Assembly (NCBI GenBank): GCA_026874595.1
Contig: CM049309.1
Span: forward strand, 6,160,576-6,224,575
Length of the DNA: 64,000 bases
Source of the DNA: Sipunculus nudus
Lineage: Eukaryota > Annelida > Sipuncula > Golfingiida > Sipunculidae
Direction of reading: 5' to 3'
The position numbers and the translations under genes are program-made. The notes below the pieces were generated by a model that ran no database searches, had not been told where the DNA came from, and was given only the letters and a program-made list of their open reading frames with translations. This document shows, one piece after another, positions 11,681 through 22,082 of this stretch (the stretch's first letter is position 1; each line of letters begins with the position of its first letter).

Positions 11681-13082
11681 AATACATAGGTGTGTACAAT
11701 GAGTTTATAAATCAATTTAAACAAATGTCGGTTTAATCATGTCAATTTAAGCTATAAGCTATAGTAACGTAGCCTGGCAATCGTCAATCCTCCAGCCTGA
11801 AAAGCCAGAACTTAAGTAAACCAAACAGAGTCAAATATGAAAAAAAATTGTACATGGGTGATGCCGACACAATGATACTAAAATTTGGAAAAAATAATCA
11901 ATATTATTTTAAAATATTTTTGTAGGATCAAATACGTTAACATGCACGCACTGTACTGAATTGTTAAAACTATAAGCCTGAAGTTAACTATGCTGTGGAT
12001 ATCCAAAATTAAAATTTAATTATGAAAATAAATTGAAAAAAGAACAAAAATTGCTTTTTTGATTATTAAAATTTGTACTCGACAATTGTAAGAATAATGA
12101 TATGCTATCATAAAAGGGATGTGCGGAGGAGATCTTTGGCAGAGCCCTTTATTTTTTCATTTATTTTTTTAATTTAATTTAATTTTTTTTATGGGGGGGG
12201 GGCTGTTTTGGGGGCCTAATCCTTCTGCATACACTCCTTTGATTGCTGGATAGAATTATATCATATAATATTGACCTGCGGGAAATGGATGTCTGGAGAC
12301 CGTTTTTGGCCTTTACCATTCCCCCTTCTGAAAATGTGGGGGATTTATACCCCACTCCCCCCCCCCCCCACACACACCTCTATCTCTACTTCATTTGTGA
12401 CCAAATAAGTGCCATTCAAATGACGTCCAGCAATATGGGCTTATACTGAAAGTACATCTTATATCTTTATTGTATTTGATATACAGCAATAGGACAAGGA
12501 ACAGTTCCAAAGTTATTAAACTTTATGTCACTTAGTAAAAGAAAATGTAATGTCTCAGCTCTTCAATACCATATGTTCAAACATGTGAACCGGAAATTAT
12601 TTCATGTCATTCGTTTCTCGGTAACTCCCATTCTTTGATCCTGAAACAGGAATCCCGTACTAGATCCATGTTCTCACCCAACTATGATTTAAGAATTTTG
12701 GGCGTGGTCCAAAAAGGCTTTATCCCTCTTTTAACTAGGCCGATACACATCCACTTTCCACCAAACTCTAACATCTGACAGTTTTTCGCCAGGAGGCTTT
12801 TACTTCCGAGTCGCGTGCCCGCAACCTAATCGAACTGTAAAGGTTTATTTTCTCCAAATTTCTCGAAACCACTCATAGTGCTGCCATTTAGCGTGCACAC
12901 TAAAAGCCAAATGCCACAAGTCGTATGTCGAAATTATAAGTTTACCGCTAGTCTATATAAAAAACAACAAATGATGTCAGTTGAGATTATGTATTCTTCA
13001 TTTCTATGAAATGTGAAATCTTCTGGATTCAGAATAACTTTTTTTCAAAGTGAGAAGCTTAATACGACACTCTCCGATTTTA

Positions 13083-13088
13083 GTTTAT
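13083..13088 (-). terminator. candidate polyadenylation signal for the Reeler gene
   Basis: The plus-strand tttatt reads AATAAA on the minus strand, about 310 nt beyond the TAA at 13396. It is the first such hexamer I see downstream. In AT-rich DNA this is weak evidence. Confidence 0.35.
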
Positions 13089-13395
13089 TGCTGAGTTAAT
13101 CCATAAGATTTCACGCCAAGGAAAAAAATTAATTAATTTACACAACAACAGGTGTAATGATATACTGAAAAAAATAACGTACCCATTTTTTAACCCCCCT
13201 CCCCCCACCCAAATGTATATGTTGCTGAACGTTCTTTCGTTTGACCCCTATCATTGCTTTCCAGTCTCTCGGGTCAAAAGCGACTTTCGGCCATAAATGT
13301 ATGTAGAAAAATTGTGTGAACAGCTGTGAAATACAGAAAACAGTTTGTACCATGCTGCCAAATGGAGGTGGCTATAAACAATAATTTGTCTGTAG

Positions 13396-13558
13396 TTAGG
13401 CTCTGAGCCAAGATATCAGTGCAAACATGGCGACCAGTAGACCGGATGAGACGTTTAGCGCTTGCGCACTGGATCGACATTCGTTTCCTGTGGAAAGCTG
13501 GACGGGGGCCGATTCTACACCAACCCAAAACACAGTGGCATTGAGCACAAAAGTTGCC
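13396..13558 (-). CDS. Reeler-domain protein, terminal exon with GPI-like tail
   Basis: The acceptor is tttatttatttcag. The first base completes Arg144, then ATFVLNATVFWVGVES (145-160) gives the closing strands of the Reeler domain (family pattern F-x-A-T-x-V then F-W-x-x-x-x-S). A linker with a Cys at 171 and an NVS sequon at 179 leads to 15 hydrophobic residues (GLLVAMFALISWLRA, 183-197) and TAA. A hydrophobic segment at the extreme C-terminus with small residues (SSAQ, SSG) before it is typical of GPI attachment. A short transmembrane anchor is the alternative. The mature protein is therefore probably tethered to the cell surface. Confidence 0.85.
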
Positions 13559-13988
13559 CTGAAATAAATAAAGGTTATAATATTAGTTTTCAATACACCT
13601 TTGCTGAGGTGCCTATAAGTTATACTTCTGAGATATGAATATAAGCACCAGATTCAGAGTCAAACTATTAATAAATATAATGTTCTATTATTTTTTTTAA
13701 CTTTTTAATTTTGAAAATAAAGTGACATGAAACATATAGAAAAAGTGAATTTATACATAATCAAATTGAAATGAAGAGAATATGACAACCATAGGGGTGT
13801 TACAAATGTTTAGCGCAATAGAATAATACAAAGTATAAAAGAAACAAAAGCGGGCATATATGTAAAACACTCAGCAGATTTAACTATAATATAAAACTAA
13901 TGTATAAAAAGAATGAAGAATTAAACAATTTTGTTATTTGATATAAACAACGTTGTCCAATAAATATTACCTTTAACTGTCTTAAAAG

Positions 13989-13989
<1 letters not shown>

Positions 13990-14072
<83 letters not shown>

Positions 14073-14093
14073 CGGGTGATAATTGATTTTGTT
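13990..14093. repeat. (GA)n microsatellite in Reeler intron 3
   Basis: About 80 uninterrupted bases of alternating G and A, then an aaagagagagag tail. It lies in the intron between exons 14909-15000 and 13396-13558. On the gene's strand it is a long CT tract, about 0.4 kb upstream of the exon 4 acceptor. Confidence 0.95.
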
Positions 14094-14908
14094 AGTAAAC
14101 ACCTCTGCAACTTCTACAAACAGCAGTTCTGCCATCTAGAGAAATTAACATTTTATAATTGATTCATTAAGATGGTTACTATGGTTACGGAGAAAGAAGT
14201 ACATAATCTTCAGTTTATCGGTTCCATCGACCACGCTTACTCTCTCCCTTCTGTCCTTTGCAGAAGAGGGTCGGGGGGGGGGGGGGGGGGGAAGCGCTGT
14301 GTGGAAGGGTTTCAGAACTAATTTTTGTGGCCTATAGGACCCTCTGGACCTAAGGATCGCTTAATTAATGTTTCCTCAAACATAGTCTTTGGCTAGGAAG
14401 AATATCAGATAATATGCATATTTAACGTGTCGGAGGCGTATCGTACTAATGTATGGTAAGTCTATTCAGGGGCAATGAAAGATACAGAATCCAAATCGGC
14501 TGAAGCCCGAGCTGGCAAATTGACCAAAGTGCTTTAAAATTAATGGTTTCCATGACAACCTGTGTAAATTATCCAGTCACTCTGAATTTTAAATAAATAG
14601 CTATAATCCTGTTGAATGAAACATAGAAAAATGAAATAAATGCTAAAATGTAGCAAATCAAAAATATTTTTCGTGTGACATTGCATAATTAACCCCTTGG
14701 AACTTAGGGCCACTTTGAAGGTTTCTCATTTCTCTTCCTTGGTTGGACAGACTCTTAAAAAAACCTGGATCCGAGCATGTTTTCCGATGTGACATTAGTG
14801 CCCACATTAAAATGACCACATGCTGAAATATAATGATTGTATTTTTATAAAAAGGGAGGGGGGGGGATTCAAAATGCAAGCTCAATTTAATCGTCTGTAT
14901 ATGCATAC

Positions 14909-15000
14909 CTAAATTTTATCCGGTCATTGAAGCCGTTTGGTGGTGTCCACATGAAGGTTTTTCGTGTTTTGGCATCTCGGGAATTGTGGGATACGGCCGT
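14909..15000 (-). CDS. Reeler-domain protein, exon 3 (92 nt)
   Basis: A short exon between a pyrimidine-rich acceptor (cttatttatcacgcag) and a gtatgc donor. It encodes residues 114-143 and two bases of codon 144. It supplies the diagnostic Reeler motif A-V-S/T-H (TAVSHNS, 114-120), then KTRKTFMWTPP, matching the family's K-T-x-x-x-F-x-W-x-P strand, and ends DRIKF. It would be missed by ORF length alone and was found by searching for the expected V-T/S-H motif between exons 2 and 4. Confidence 0.87.
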
Positions 15001-15236
15001 CTGCGTGATAAATAAGATATATACACTTACAGTTAGGTCCTTTACCATTCAGCGAAGCGAAAGCTAAGAGTACAAAAGTAGCTACTCTGGGCTATTTAAA
15101 GTGTATAATTTTATGTTTTTGTATGCCATCAAAACCAACTTTAAAAAAATAGACATAAATGCAAGGTCGTCTCTTTTTTAATATGTTCACAGTTGAAATG
15201 ATATTTTTTTAGGATTGCTATATATACCTATCAATA

Positions 15237-15238
<2 letters not shown>

Positions 15239-15309
<71 letters not shown>
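15239..15309. repeat. (TA)n microsatellite at left end of TIR element
   Basis: About 70 bp of alternating T and A abutting the tactgtggttg terminus of the element that ends at 16569, which is flanked by a second (TA)n tract (16569-16636). Confidence 0.95.
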
Positions 15310-16566
15310 TGTGGTTGTCTTTTTATTTGCGGTGGTTTCAAATTCGCGATATTCGCGGTCGCTCCCTGACCGCGAAAATGAAACCGCGCAGTTTTGAATG
15401 CACATATACCAGACCATAATCATTAATTTCAGAAGCTGCCGATAGTTTGCGACAGTTGATATTTATCTTCAGCTACGTAGTGGTTGTCCATCGAGCCTGG
15501 TGCATATACGATAAATGATTCAGGGAGAATGCTGTGCCCATTTTTAAAATAATATCGGTTGGCTTTGATGCAAAAAACCGGGACCCTTTGCAGGTGCGTG
15601 CTAACTCCGGCGGACGCGCCCGGCAGTTGTTCCTTTCCCCCGGCACATGACTGGAAAGTGTCAATGCCCGCTGGGCAGTAATATTTAAAAATTACGTGTA
15701 TGTGTGCCAAGTTAGATGACATCCAGTGCCGCTTAAAAATGAATATTGAGTAGAAGGTACTCGTTCACATTGTGCCGTATTTAGTCATGTTAATGAATAA
15801 AATTTGCCACTAAAGTAGTGAACATAGCCGCTAGGGTTGCGCCACCTTGTAATTGTATAAAAGACTAATTCTGTGAAATCATGACGCGCAAAACGATGTA
15901 TGATTGGCTAGTGATGACGTGAGTTTTGAATATATTTGAAAGGTCGCATTTCATTTTGGGGCCAAAGTGCCTTAAAACAGTGGAATATTATGTTTTGCTT
16001 CAGATTTGAACTGTGAGAAACTGAATACGGTTCCTTCTTCCACCTATATGGAAGTAATTAGCAACATATATAAATGGCATTCAAATTATTCTGGGCACAT
16101 CCCTGCCTTTGATACTGAAACAAGGGGGCTACCTACAGGCGTCCCTTGTTGGTTGAGCAGGTGATTACGACTCGACTTTTAATTAACAGGAGTAAGATAC
16201 CCTTATCAAGACAGTTTCCCTAAACAAACTTAATATACCGTTTTGTAGTTACAGGTTGGTTTCTCGACACACCTTAATAACATTTGAGTTGTTTTTAATG
16301 AGCCTCGGCCCTGAACTAATTACAGCCAGCGGGGTCAATGCCTCTCGCAGGCGTCGGCTCAGCCGTCTGTGAATGTTCGAACATGCGATATCCGGACAGA
16401 GAAATAGGAGACCTAGATAATAGTGAAATCACCGGTAAATGAAACTAATTTTGATAATGCAATATACTACTAGACCAATGATAGAGCGCGAAAAAGGAAC
16501 CCCGTGAAACTTTTAAAAATATAAAAACCGCGAAAATTCAGCCCCGCCAATATAAAGGCAACCACA

Positions 16567-16569
<3 letters not shown>
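15307..16569. mobile_element. nonautonomous TIR DNA element (family 3) in Reeler intron 2
   Basis: The left end tactgtggttg then tctttttatttgcggtgg is an inverted match to the right end (ccgccaatataaaggcaac then cacagta at 16569). Subterminal cgcgaaaa and ttcaaattcgcg motifs also face each other (15350-15385, 16485-16545). It is 1.26 kb long with no transposase frame, and both ends abut (TA)n, as expected for insertion at TA. A shorter relative lies at 57452-57817. The interior (15400-15720) has frames on the minus strand that match nothing I know. Confidence 0.65.
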
Positions 16570-16635
<66 letters not shown>

Positions 16636-16894
16636 CATAAAGCATGCATGATAGGTCTAATAAATTCAAATCTATACAGTAAGTAAACAATTAAATACGG
16701 TGTTATATTAGTATATTTTAAATTGAGGTTATAACTGTATCCTTCAGTGTTTAGATTGAAATAACCCTTTGCACACCGACCTTCTTCCGTTCAAATTGTT
16801 CATTCAGCTTAAAGATTGTAACACTAAACATAACCACCTTCAAGAGGCATATGATGACAGAATACGAAATTTATGCATATGTCCTTAGCCTTAC

Positions 16895-17043
16895 ATTGGC
16901 TCCGCTGCAGGCCAACGTTTTCAGCTGACTGTCTGAAACTTTGTACGTGCCAATAGCTGTCGTGTTTCCTTGGTTACAAGATTCGCATCTTGCTTGCACG
17001 AACACACCCTTGTAAGGATCACTGCCGGTCGGCTCAATAGTAA
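16895..17043 (-). CDS. Reeler-domain protein, exon 2
   Basis: After a tatacag acceptor, two bases complete Val64. Then come 49 codons: TIEPTGSDPYKGVFVQAR (65-82), matching the family's strand around K-G-F/V-x-x-Q-A-R, a CESC pair (83-86), an N-glycosylation sequon (Asn90), IGTY, and LKTLACSGAN ending at 113 with the conserved Cys109. The donor is gtaagg at 16889-16894. The exon ends in phase 0, which fits exon 3. The introns on both sides carry transposon-like sequence. Confidence 0.87.
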
Positions 17044-17139
17044 CTGTATATGAAAAATCGAATTAATTATTATAATAAACATGTGTTATTTGAGGATGAC
17101 ATCGAGTAAAGTAAAAATATGTCATAGATAATATAAAGT

Positions 17140-17700
17140 ATGTGTGCGTTACGTATACGTATGCAGCAAGGAATCTGACACTGATCTCTTATAGTGATTC
17201 CATGTATGCGTACATGCAGTGCGTATGGGTATAAACCATATTGTATGCAGCACGTTACGATCGCTCACTGTAGCGATTGAAAACACAAACGCATGGTAAC
17301 TGACGGGTTACAGGTAGCCTCCTTGTGTACGTATGCAGCACGTATATGCGTTACGTATTTGTATATAGCTAGGAAACGGACGCATTGTATTCTCTTGGAG
17401 TGATTATATATATGGTTATGCAGTACGTACGCGTGTTTACATCATGTTTCGCTCACTCCCTGAGCGAATGAAAACACATACCGAACACATGGTAACGGGC
17501 TTGGAGATTCCAAACTTTGACGTCAGTGATAGGGTATTCCTCTAGCAGATCATTCTTCTGATTATACCGCTTTATACTTAAACCCCGATTTTGTTGCATA
17601 CGTACCGCATATACACATACGTATTTATGGAATCACAGGCGTCCGTTTTCCAGCTGCAAACGCATAGACGTACTGCAAACGCATATATGGAATGTCAGCT
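17140..17700. mobile_element. inverted-repeat element rich in tacgtatgcag motifs, Reeler intron 1
   Basis: Two imperfect direct units (about 17155-17330 and 17330-17510) each contain gtatgcagcacg-like, gctcact-gcgatt/gcgaa and aacacatggtaac-like modules. The right portion (17590-17700), reverse-complemented, repeats the left modules, including gctaggaaacggacgca against gctggaaaacggacgcc. The pattern suggests a MITE-like element with long imperfect terminal inverted repeats. No coding sequence. Confidence 0.5.
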
Positions 17701-18219
17701 TTATTCTCCACGGACGGACCACTACGACCCACTCTCATCATACACATAATATTTGTGAACTTTATATTAACTGTTTGTTTTTATTTATGATTATGAATAG
17801 TAAACATTTTGTAAATGATATACTGTCAGTAACGTTCAATAATCTGAGTAGAAAAAAAGGGAACCATATTTTTCTTCTGGTGATATTCTGCTATTAGATT
17901 TGGACCTCCTAAGGTCTCTTCAAGTTGCTACAATCCGGCACTGATCTGGGCAAAATTTCTATAGGGCAAAAATGTTGGTTTCATTTTGACCTCCTGATCC
18001 CTTCTGCATCAAAACATTTTAGTTTGTTTTTCGTTGGAATTTTACCAATTTTAAGCTAAAGCCGCTCGGATATTTCGGTCAAGAAAATAAAATAATAAAA
18101 TTATCTTAAGATTTGCTTGTGTGATGTTGTGCTTTCATACGCTTAATATAACAATTCTGTTATTATCATGTTGACCCTTATCTTATGAAATTACCTAAAG
18201 TGAATTAAAAGCGACAAAA

Positions 18220-18238
18220 TACCCCCCCCCCCCCCCCG
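18220..18238. repeat. poly(C) tract near the Reeler exon 1 donor
   Basis: A run of about 16 C (poly(G) on the transcribed sense strand) beginning some 36 nt inside intron 1 from the donor at 18273. Confidence 0.9.
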
Positions 18239-18273
18239 CACAGAGCGTTGAAGATTTTTTTTTATATATATAC

Positions 18274-18463
18274 CTGTAATATCTTTGCCAGCGCAGTATG
18301 ACGCCGGTGCCGTGACGCGGTATGGCGCCGCGCTGTCTTGCGGTGGCGGGCCATGCAGGGGTATCATCGCCTCACAGGCGGAAGTTGGCGGACCGTTGGG
18401 ATAGGCGATCACGTGACCCAGCCAGCATGCCAGGAAGACCACACATATGCTTGGCCTCATCAT
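18274..18463 (-). CDS. Reeler-domain protein, exon 1 (signal peptide and domain start)
   Basis: Encodes residues 1-63 plus the first base of codon 64. It opens MMRPSICVVFLACWLG, a hydrophobic signal peptide with likely cleavage after HVIA (residue 20), so the mature chain starts YPNGPP. Next come the family landmarks of the Reeler N-terminus: a Cys at 30 (SACEAM), then IPLHGPPPQ, PYRV and a Cys at 57 followed by AGKDIT. The donor is gtatat at 18268-18273. The start was chosen as the first of two adjacent ATGs, just 3' of a possible untranslated-exon acceptor (ctttatag). A longer upstream frame exists but would bury the signal peptide. The start region is locally duplicated at 18482-18543. Confidence 0.85.
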
Positions 18464-18545
18464 GTTCACTATAAAGTAACAAAGAAAAATGTTCACAACC
18501 ATATGCTTTGCCTCATCATGTTCAATATAAACTACCAAAAAAAAT
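18464..18545 (-). repeat. local duplication of the Reeler start region
   Basis: The sequence from the exon 1 start through catatgcttggcctcatcatgttcactataaa (18443-18475, in two pieces) recurs at 18501-18533 with a few changes. The second copy also reads two adjacent Met codons followed by Arg, but soon meets a stop. It lies upstream of the chosen start, in leader or promoter DNA. Confidence 0.7.
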
Positions 18546-20044
18546 ATTCACAACCACTCCACAATAATTTCATATTTTCAATACCTGATCACATAATCAG
18601 CAGTTTTAGCAATTTTGAAACTCTTTATCACTCTTCAGCAAAAGCCATCATTACCTGTGGTTTTGTGATCACAGCTGTTCAAATTGAATTTCTATGAAAT
18701 TTTTGTGGAAGGATATGACATTTACCAGGCAATTTTACTCTAATTTTATACAAATCTGGTCGCGAATCATTGCTTTGGTGGAGGTATGCGCTTTTTGAGT
18801 GCTTTCTAGTTTAAACTTGCAGTAGTAGTGACAGTAACAGTAATAGCCTTAGTGGTAGTAGCTGAAGCAGGAGCAATAGAGGTAGTGGTAGTAGCTGTAG
18901 TCGTAGTAAAAAGCAGTAGTTGTAGTAGAAATAGTTGTTGTTGTAGTAGTTGTTGCAGTTGTAATAATAGTTGTTGTAATAGTAGTTTACATGTAGTAGT
19001 AGTAATGATAGTCGTAGTATTATTAGTTTTATTAGTATTATTAGGATTAATATTAGTTATAATATTAGTAGTTGTAGTTGTAATAGTATAAGTAGTATAT
19101 TAGTTTTGTAATTTTAGTTGTATTAGCAGTAGTAGTAGTACCTGCGGTTGTAGTAGTTCTAATGGTAGTAATTTTAAAGCCCTGTCATTAATATCAAATA
19201 TACTTCTGTAATGATGACACTACGAATAAAATATAAGATATCCCCTTCTGCCACCATTGGTAAACTATCAATGCTTTCAAAAGGACACCAATAATAATGT
19301 TTTCCTCTCTAGACTAGAGATTGTTTTTTGCTCCTTGAATTCGTTTTATTATCTCCTGTACAAGCCTGTTGCAGGCTGCCATCAGTTCTCACGAATTTTG
19401 CTTTTCTTTTAAATAAGACTAACAATCAAATCCTCAAGCTGACGAGATTTATTTTATTTATAACTTCTGCTACCCCTATCATTAATGAGCTCATTTAATT
19501 AACAAAATCTCCTTTGAATGCAATCAGCATTAATTCTGGTGTGAAAGTCAATGGAACCAGTGAGGAGTGACCGGGTCAGGCTGCAGTTAACATGGAACTC
19601 GGATCATGATATTCAGTATAATTGAACGTCTACATTTCTCTGGGAAGTAATATTCTGTTCACATATAGTTAAGTGTCTTAACTTCTGCCTTACAAATAAT
19701 TAGAAACCTCACTTGCCTGTGTGTTTGATAAAAAGGAATGTATGCACGCTAAAGCTTGTTGTACACGTCTGCTTTCACAAATGATGCACACCAGCGCCCT
19801 CTACAGGGAAGTATAAGGAATGATTCACAAGTCTCAATGTTCTTTGAAGCATCCTATTCCTATATTTGATGTACATCAACTAAAGATAATCATTTGAACC
19901 TTTATAGACATCAGAAAAAAACTGCCGAATTTGCCGCACGCAGGCTTTTTGTTTTCTTGATATTGACTATTATATAGGAGGTGGGGGACCACCAAGTTAA
20001 TTCAAACACATTCAGCAATGACATCTGGCGGCAAATCCCACGAA

Positions 20045-20300
20045 CCAGAACTGGTTTTTTTGGGGCCGGAAAGCTGAGCGGGAAAACGCCCGGCTCTCTC
20101 CGCTGGCGACACGGGTTCAGTCCCAGGTGCTGCCGTGAGAGTGGGTTGTAGTGGCCCGTCCAAGGTCGCTGGTTCTCTCCGGGTTCTCCGGCTTCCTCTA
20201 TCTCTATCACTACGATCTTCATATCTATCAGTATCTTCTATTTTCGCCTTAAATATCTAACTGTATACCGACTCAATCTGTAAAACTCTGTAGTTGCTGA
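20045..20300 (+). mobile_element. tRNA-derived SINE-like element
   Basis: A GC-rich island contains a B-box-like gggttcagtccc (20110-20121) about 45 nt after a gctgagcggg stretch, followed by a module gtgggttgtagtggcccg and tctccgggttctccg. The second module recurs without the tRNA-like head at 42925-42980. This suggests a tRNA-headed SINE with a conserved body. The 3' end is not clearly defined, and tandem cagtcagtcag follows near 20360. Confidence 0.5.
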
Positions 20301-20845
20301 GGGAGCCAGTGCGGGCCGGATTTTCCGGAGACTGGCTCGAGCGCCGACTTTATTTTCAGTCAGTCAGTCAATCAGTCAGTCAGAACTGGTGTTTTGCAAT
20401 AAGGTATACATTTCAGATTCTGCACATATGCATCCTACCACTTTTTGTGACATGTTTTTATTCTGTATTTTCCAACATTGGTACATGTACCGTGTTCACT
20501 GACAGCCTGTATATAACAAGGTCATGCATCCATCACAGAACCTATATTTGCAAGGATAACCTTCAGTTTATTGATATGTTTACAGAGAAAGCCAGAAATC
20601 ACATCAATTCTACAGATAAGACAGGTGAATAGCTGGCATTAACCATCCTTTTTATCTTCACTATGCAAACCGTTTTTCCAAGTGCGGATTTTGAATGACC
20701 AGTTCTTGGTATAAAGTGACCTTTTTAAAAACCATAATACCAGGAATATAAAAAGTAATAGTTTTCTGCATGTCTTAATCCATTTTTAGGATCCGTTCAG
20801 GATTGCCCCTGCACCAGCTGACCAATCCTCTCTTATACTGAGTCT

Positions 20846-20863
20846 CTCTCTCTCTCTCTCTCT

Positions 20864-20908
<45 letters not shown>
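20846..20908. repeat. (CT)n(TA)n compound microsatellite
   Basis: tctc repeats to about 20867, then (TA)n. Confidence 0.95.
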
Positions 20909-20912
<4 letters not shown>

Positions 20913-21807
20913 TTCTTTCATTTGAAAGGCTATCCTAATTTAAGAAAAAATACTAATCTTGAGCATCCTAGGTGTCTTTTAATCACTCAGCAACTTACCC
21001 TTCAGCAGACAGTAATCGAAGAAGCACGGTCTCAGCAAAGCGACCTCCCTAAGTGCTCACAGTTTGACTTTAAATGATACTTAGACATCCAGATCCTGGA
21101 TTATAAGGGGTGCCGTCTCTTAACGGGGCTCACGTGGGCCGTCTCTTATCTGGGCTCTTAATATGCGCTCACGTGGAAGGTAACGAGAAAGTTACAAAAT
21201 TGTACTCTTAGTTGGTCATGTTTACGTTGAGCGTTCCGCAAGAAAATATTTTAATTCATGACATATATGGTGATCAATGCATGGCGCCATTGGGCCTGTC
21301 ATCAAGGTCCATAAGGTCCATTGTGCCAGTAATCTATTTAGATATATACAGACACCGTACCAGTGTCCGATTGCCCTTGTCACGTGTACAGGGTATTATT
21401 AATTTAGTACACGTGTACCTCAGATTATAGGTTAAAGTGATATATCAAATGTTATCGTACCAGGGACCACTGACCTATACGAATTCCGTTACGTGTTTGT
21501 ATATGTATACAAGGGCTACATGTAACCTCAAACCGTTGCGACAATCACACATGCTGACCATACTATAAATCAAGGATTTATTAGCCATTGTAATGATAGA
21601 TATGCCTTTTATCTTCAGTACCCAAATCTATTACACGAGACTAATACACAGATCACGTGGATGTGTTACATTAATAACTGTCAGTAATGTGCCATTTCTC
21701 TCCCATCTCTTTCACAACATCAGTTTGCAAGTTTAAACAGAAAATAAGTTAGGTCACACACACACACATATATATATATTTATGAGTATATATAAATATA
21801 TTTATAC

Positions 21808-21963
21808 TGTTACGGAGTGACATAACAGCGGACCGAACTGTCTCGCTAGTAAAACTTGCTTTGCTAGCGAAGCGGTTGGTACGCCATACTTGTGTGCCAC
21901 CGTTAAGGGCTCGAATCCTGGATCGGCCCAAAACTTTCCCCTTAACAATTTGTCTTCGTAACA
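21808..21963 (+). repeat. 5' LTR of the TRIM
   Basis: TG...CA termini with short inverted ends TGTTACG/CGTAACA. A-box-like motif at 21865-21875, B-box-like motif at 21908-21918. Confidence 0.85.
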
Positions 21964-22082
21964 AAATGGGGGCTCGTCCAACGTGACGGTAAACTTTGTG
22001 GCCCATGAAATAAGCTCACCAAAGTGAGACTCCTGGAATAATTAGTCTTGTTTTGTTAGCAGAACACTCTTCAGAGGGGGTG

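Larger units (their letters stand above)
9060..13080. other. intergenic, repeat-rich
   Basis: No splice-bounded coding sequence is recognised. It holds the repeat shared with 6480-6540 (9350-9415), a tctgtctgtctgttagcaa element (9540-9780), family-1 repeat (10895-11200), a (CT)n(CA)n tract (11641-11680), poly(G) or poly(C) runs near 9325, 10221, 11400, 11584, 12190 and 12360, and a fragment at 12690-12850 (gggcgtggtccaaaaaggc) related to 37300-37490. Confidence 0.6.
13396..18463 (-). other. gene span: four-exon Reeler-domain secreted protein
   Basis: Four exons (18274-18463, 16895-17043, 14909-15000, 13396-13558) join with phases 1, 0 and 2 through GT-AG introns to give a 197-residue protein. 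It has a signal peptide (about 1-20), one Reeler (reelin-type) domain (about 21-160), and a hydrophobic C-terminus (about 183-197) like a GPI-attachment signal. Single Reeler-domain proteins of this size include insect inducible immune proteins of the noduler/Hdd11 type. Larger relatives add DOMON and cytochrome b561 parts (ferric-chelate reductase 1), which are absent here. The intron-borne transposons leave the exons intact. Confidence 0.85.
18810..21500 (+). repeat. segmental duplication, copy B
   Basis: Matches copy A (337-3960) in three colinear blocks, see that entry. Copy B begins exactly where a gtgctttctagtt repeat terminus ends (18811). It lacks the 18-bp minisatellite and carries 19330-20900 as extra sequence, which includes the SINE-like stretch. 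No gene is recognised. Confidence 0.7.

Noticed and set aside
15429-15722. Overlapping minus-strand frames with GC-rich composition
   Set aside because: They lie inside the TIR element. I tested them as the missing Reeler exon and they lack its motifs. The true exon is at 14909-15000.
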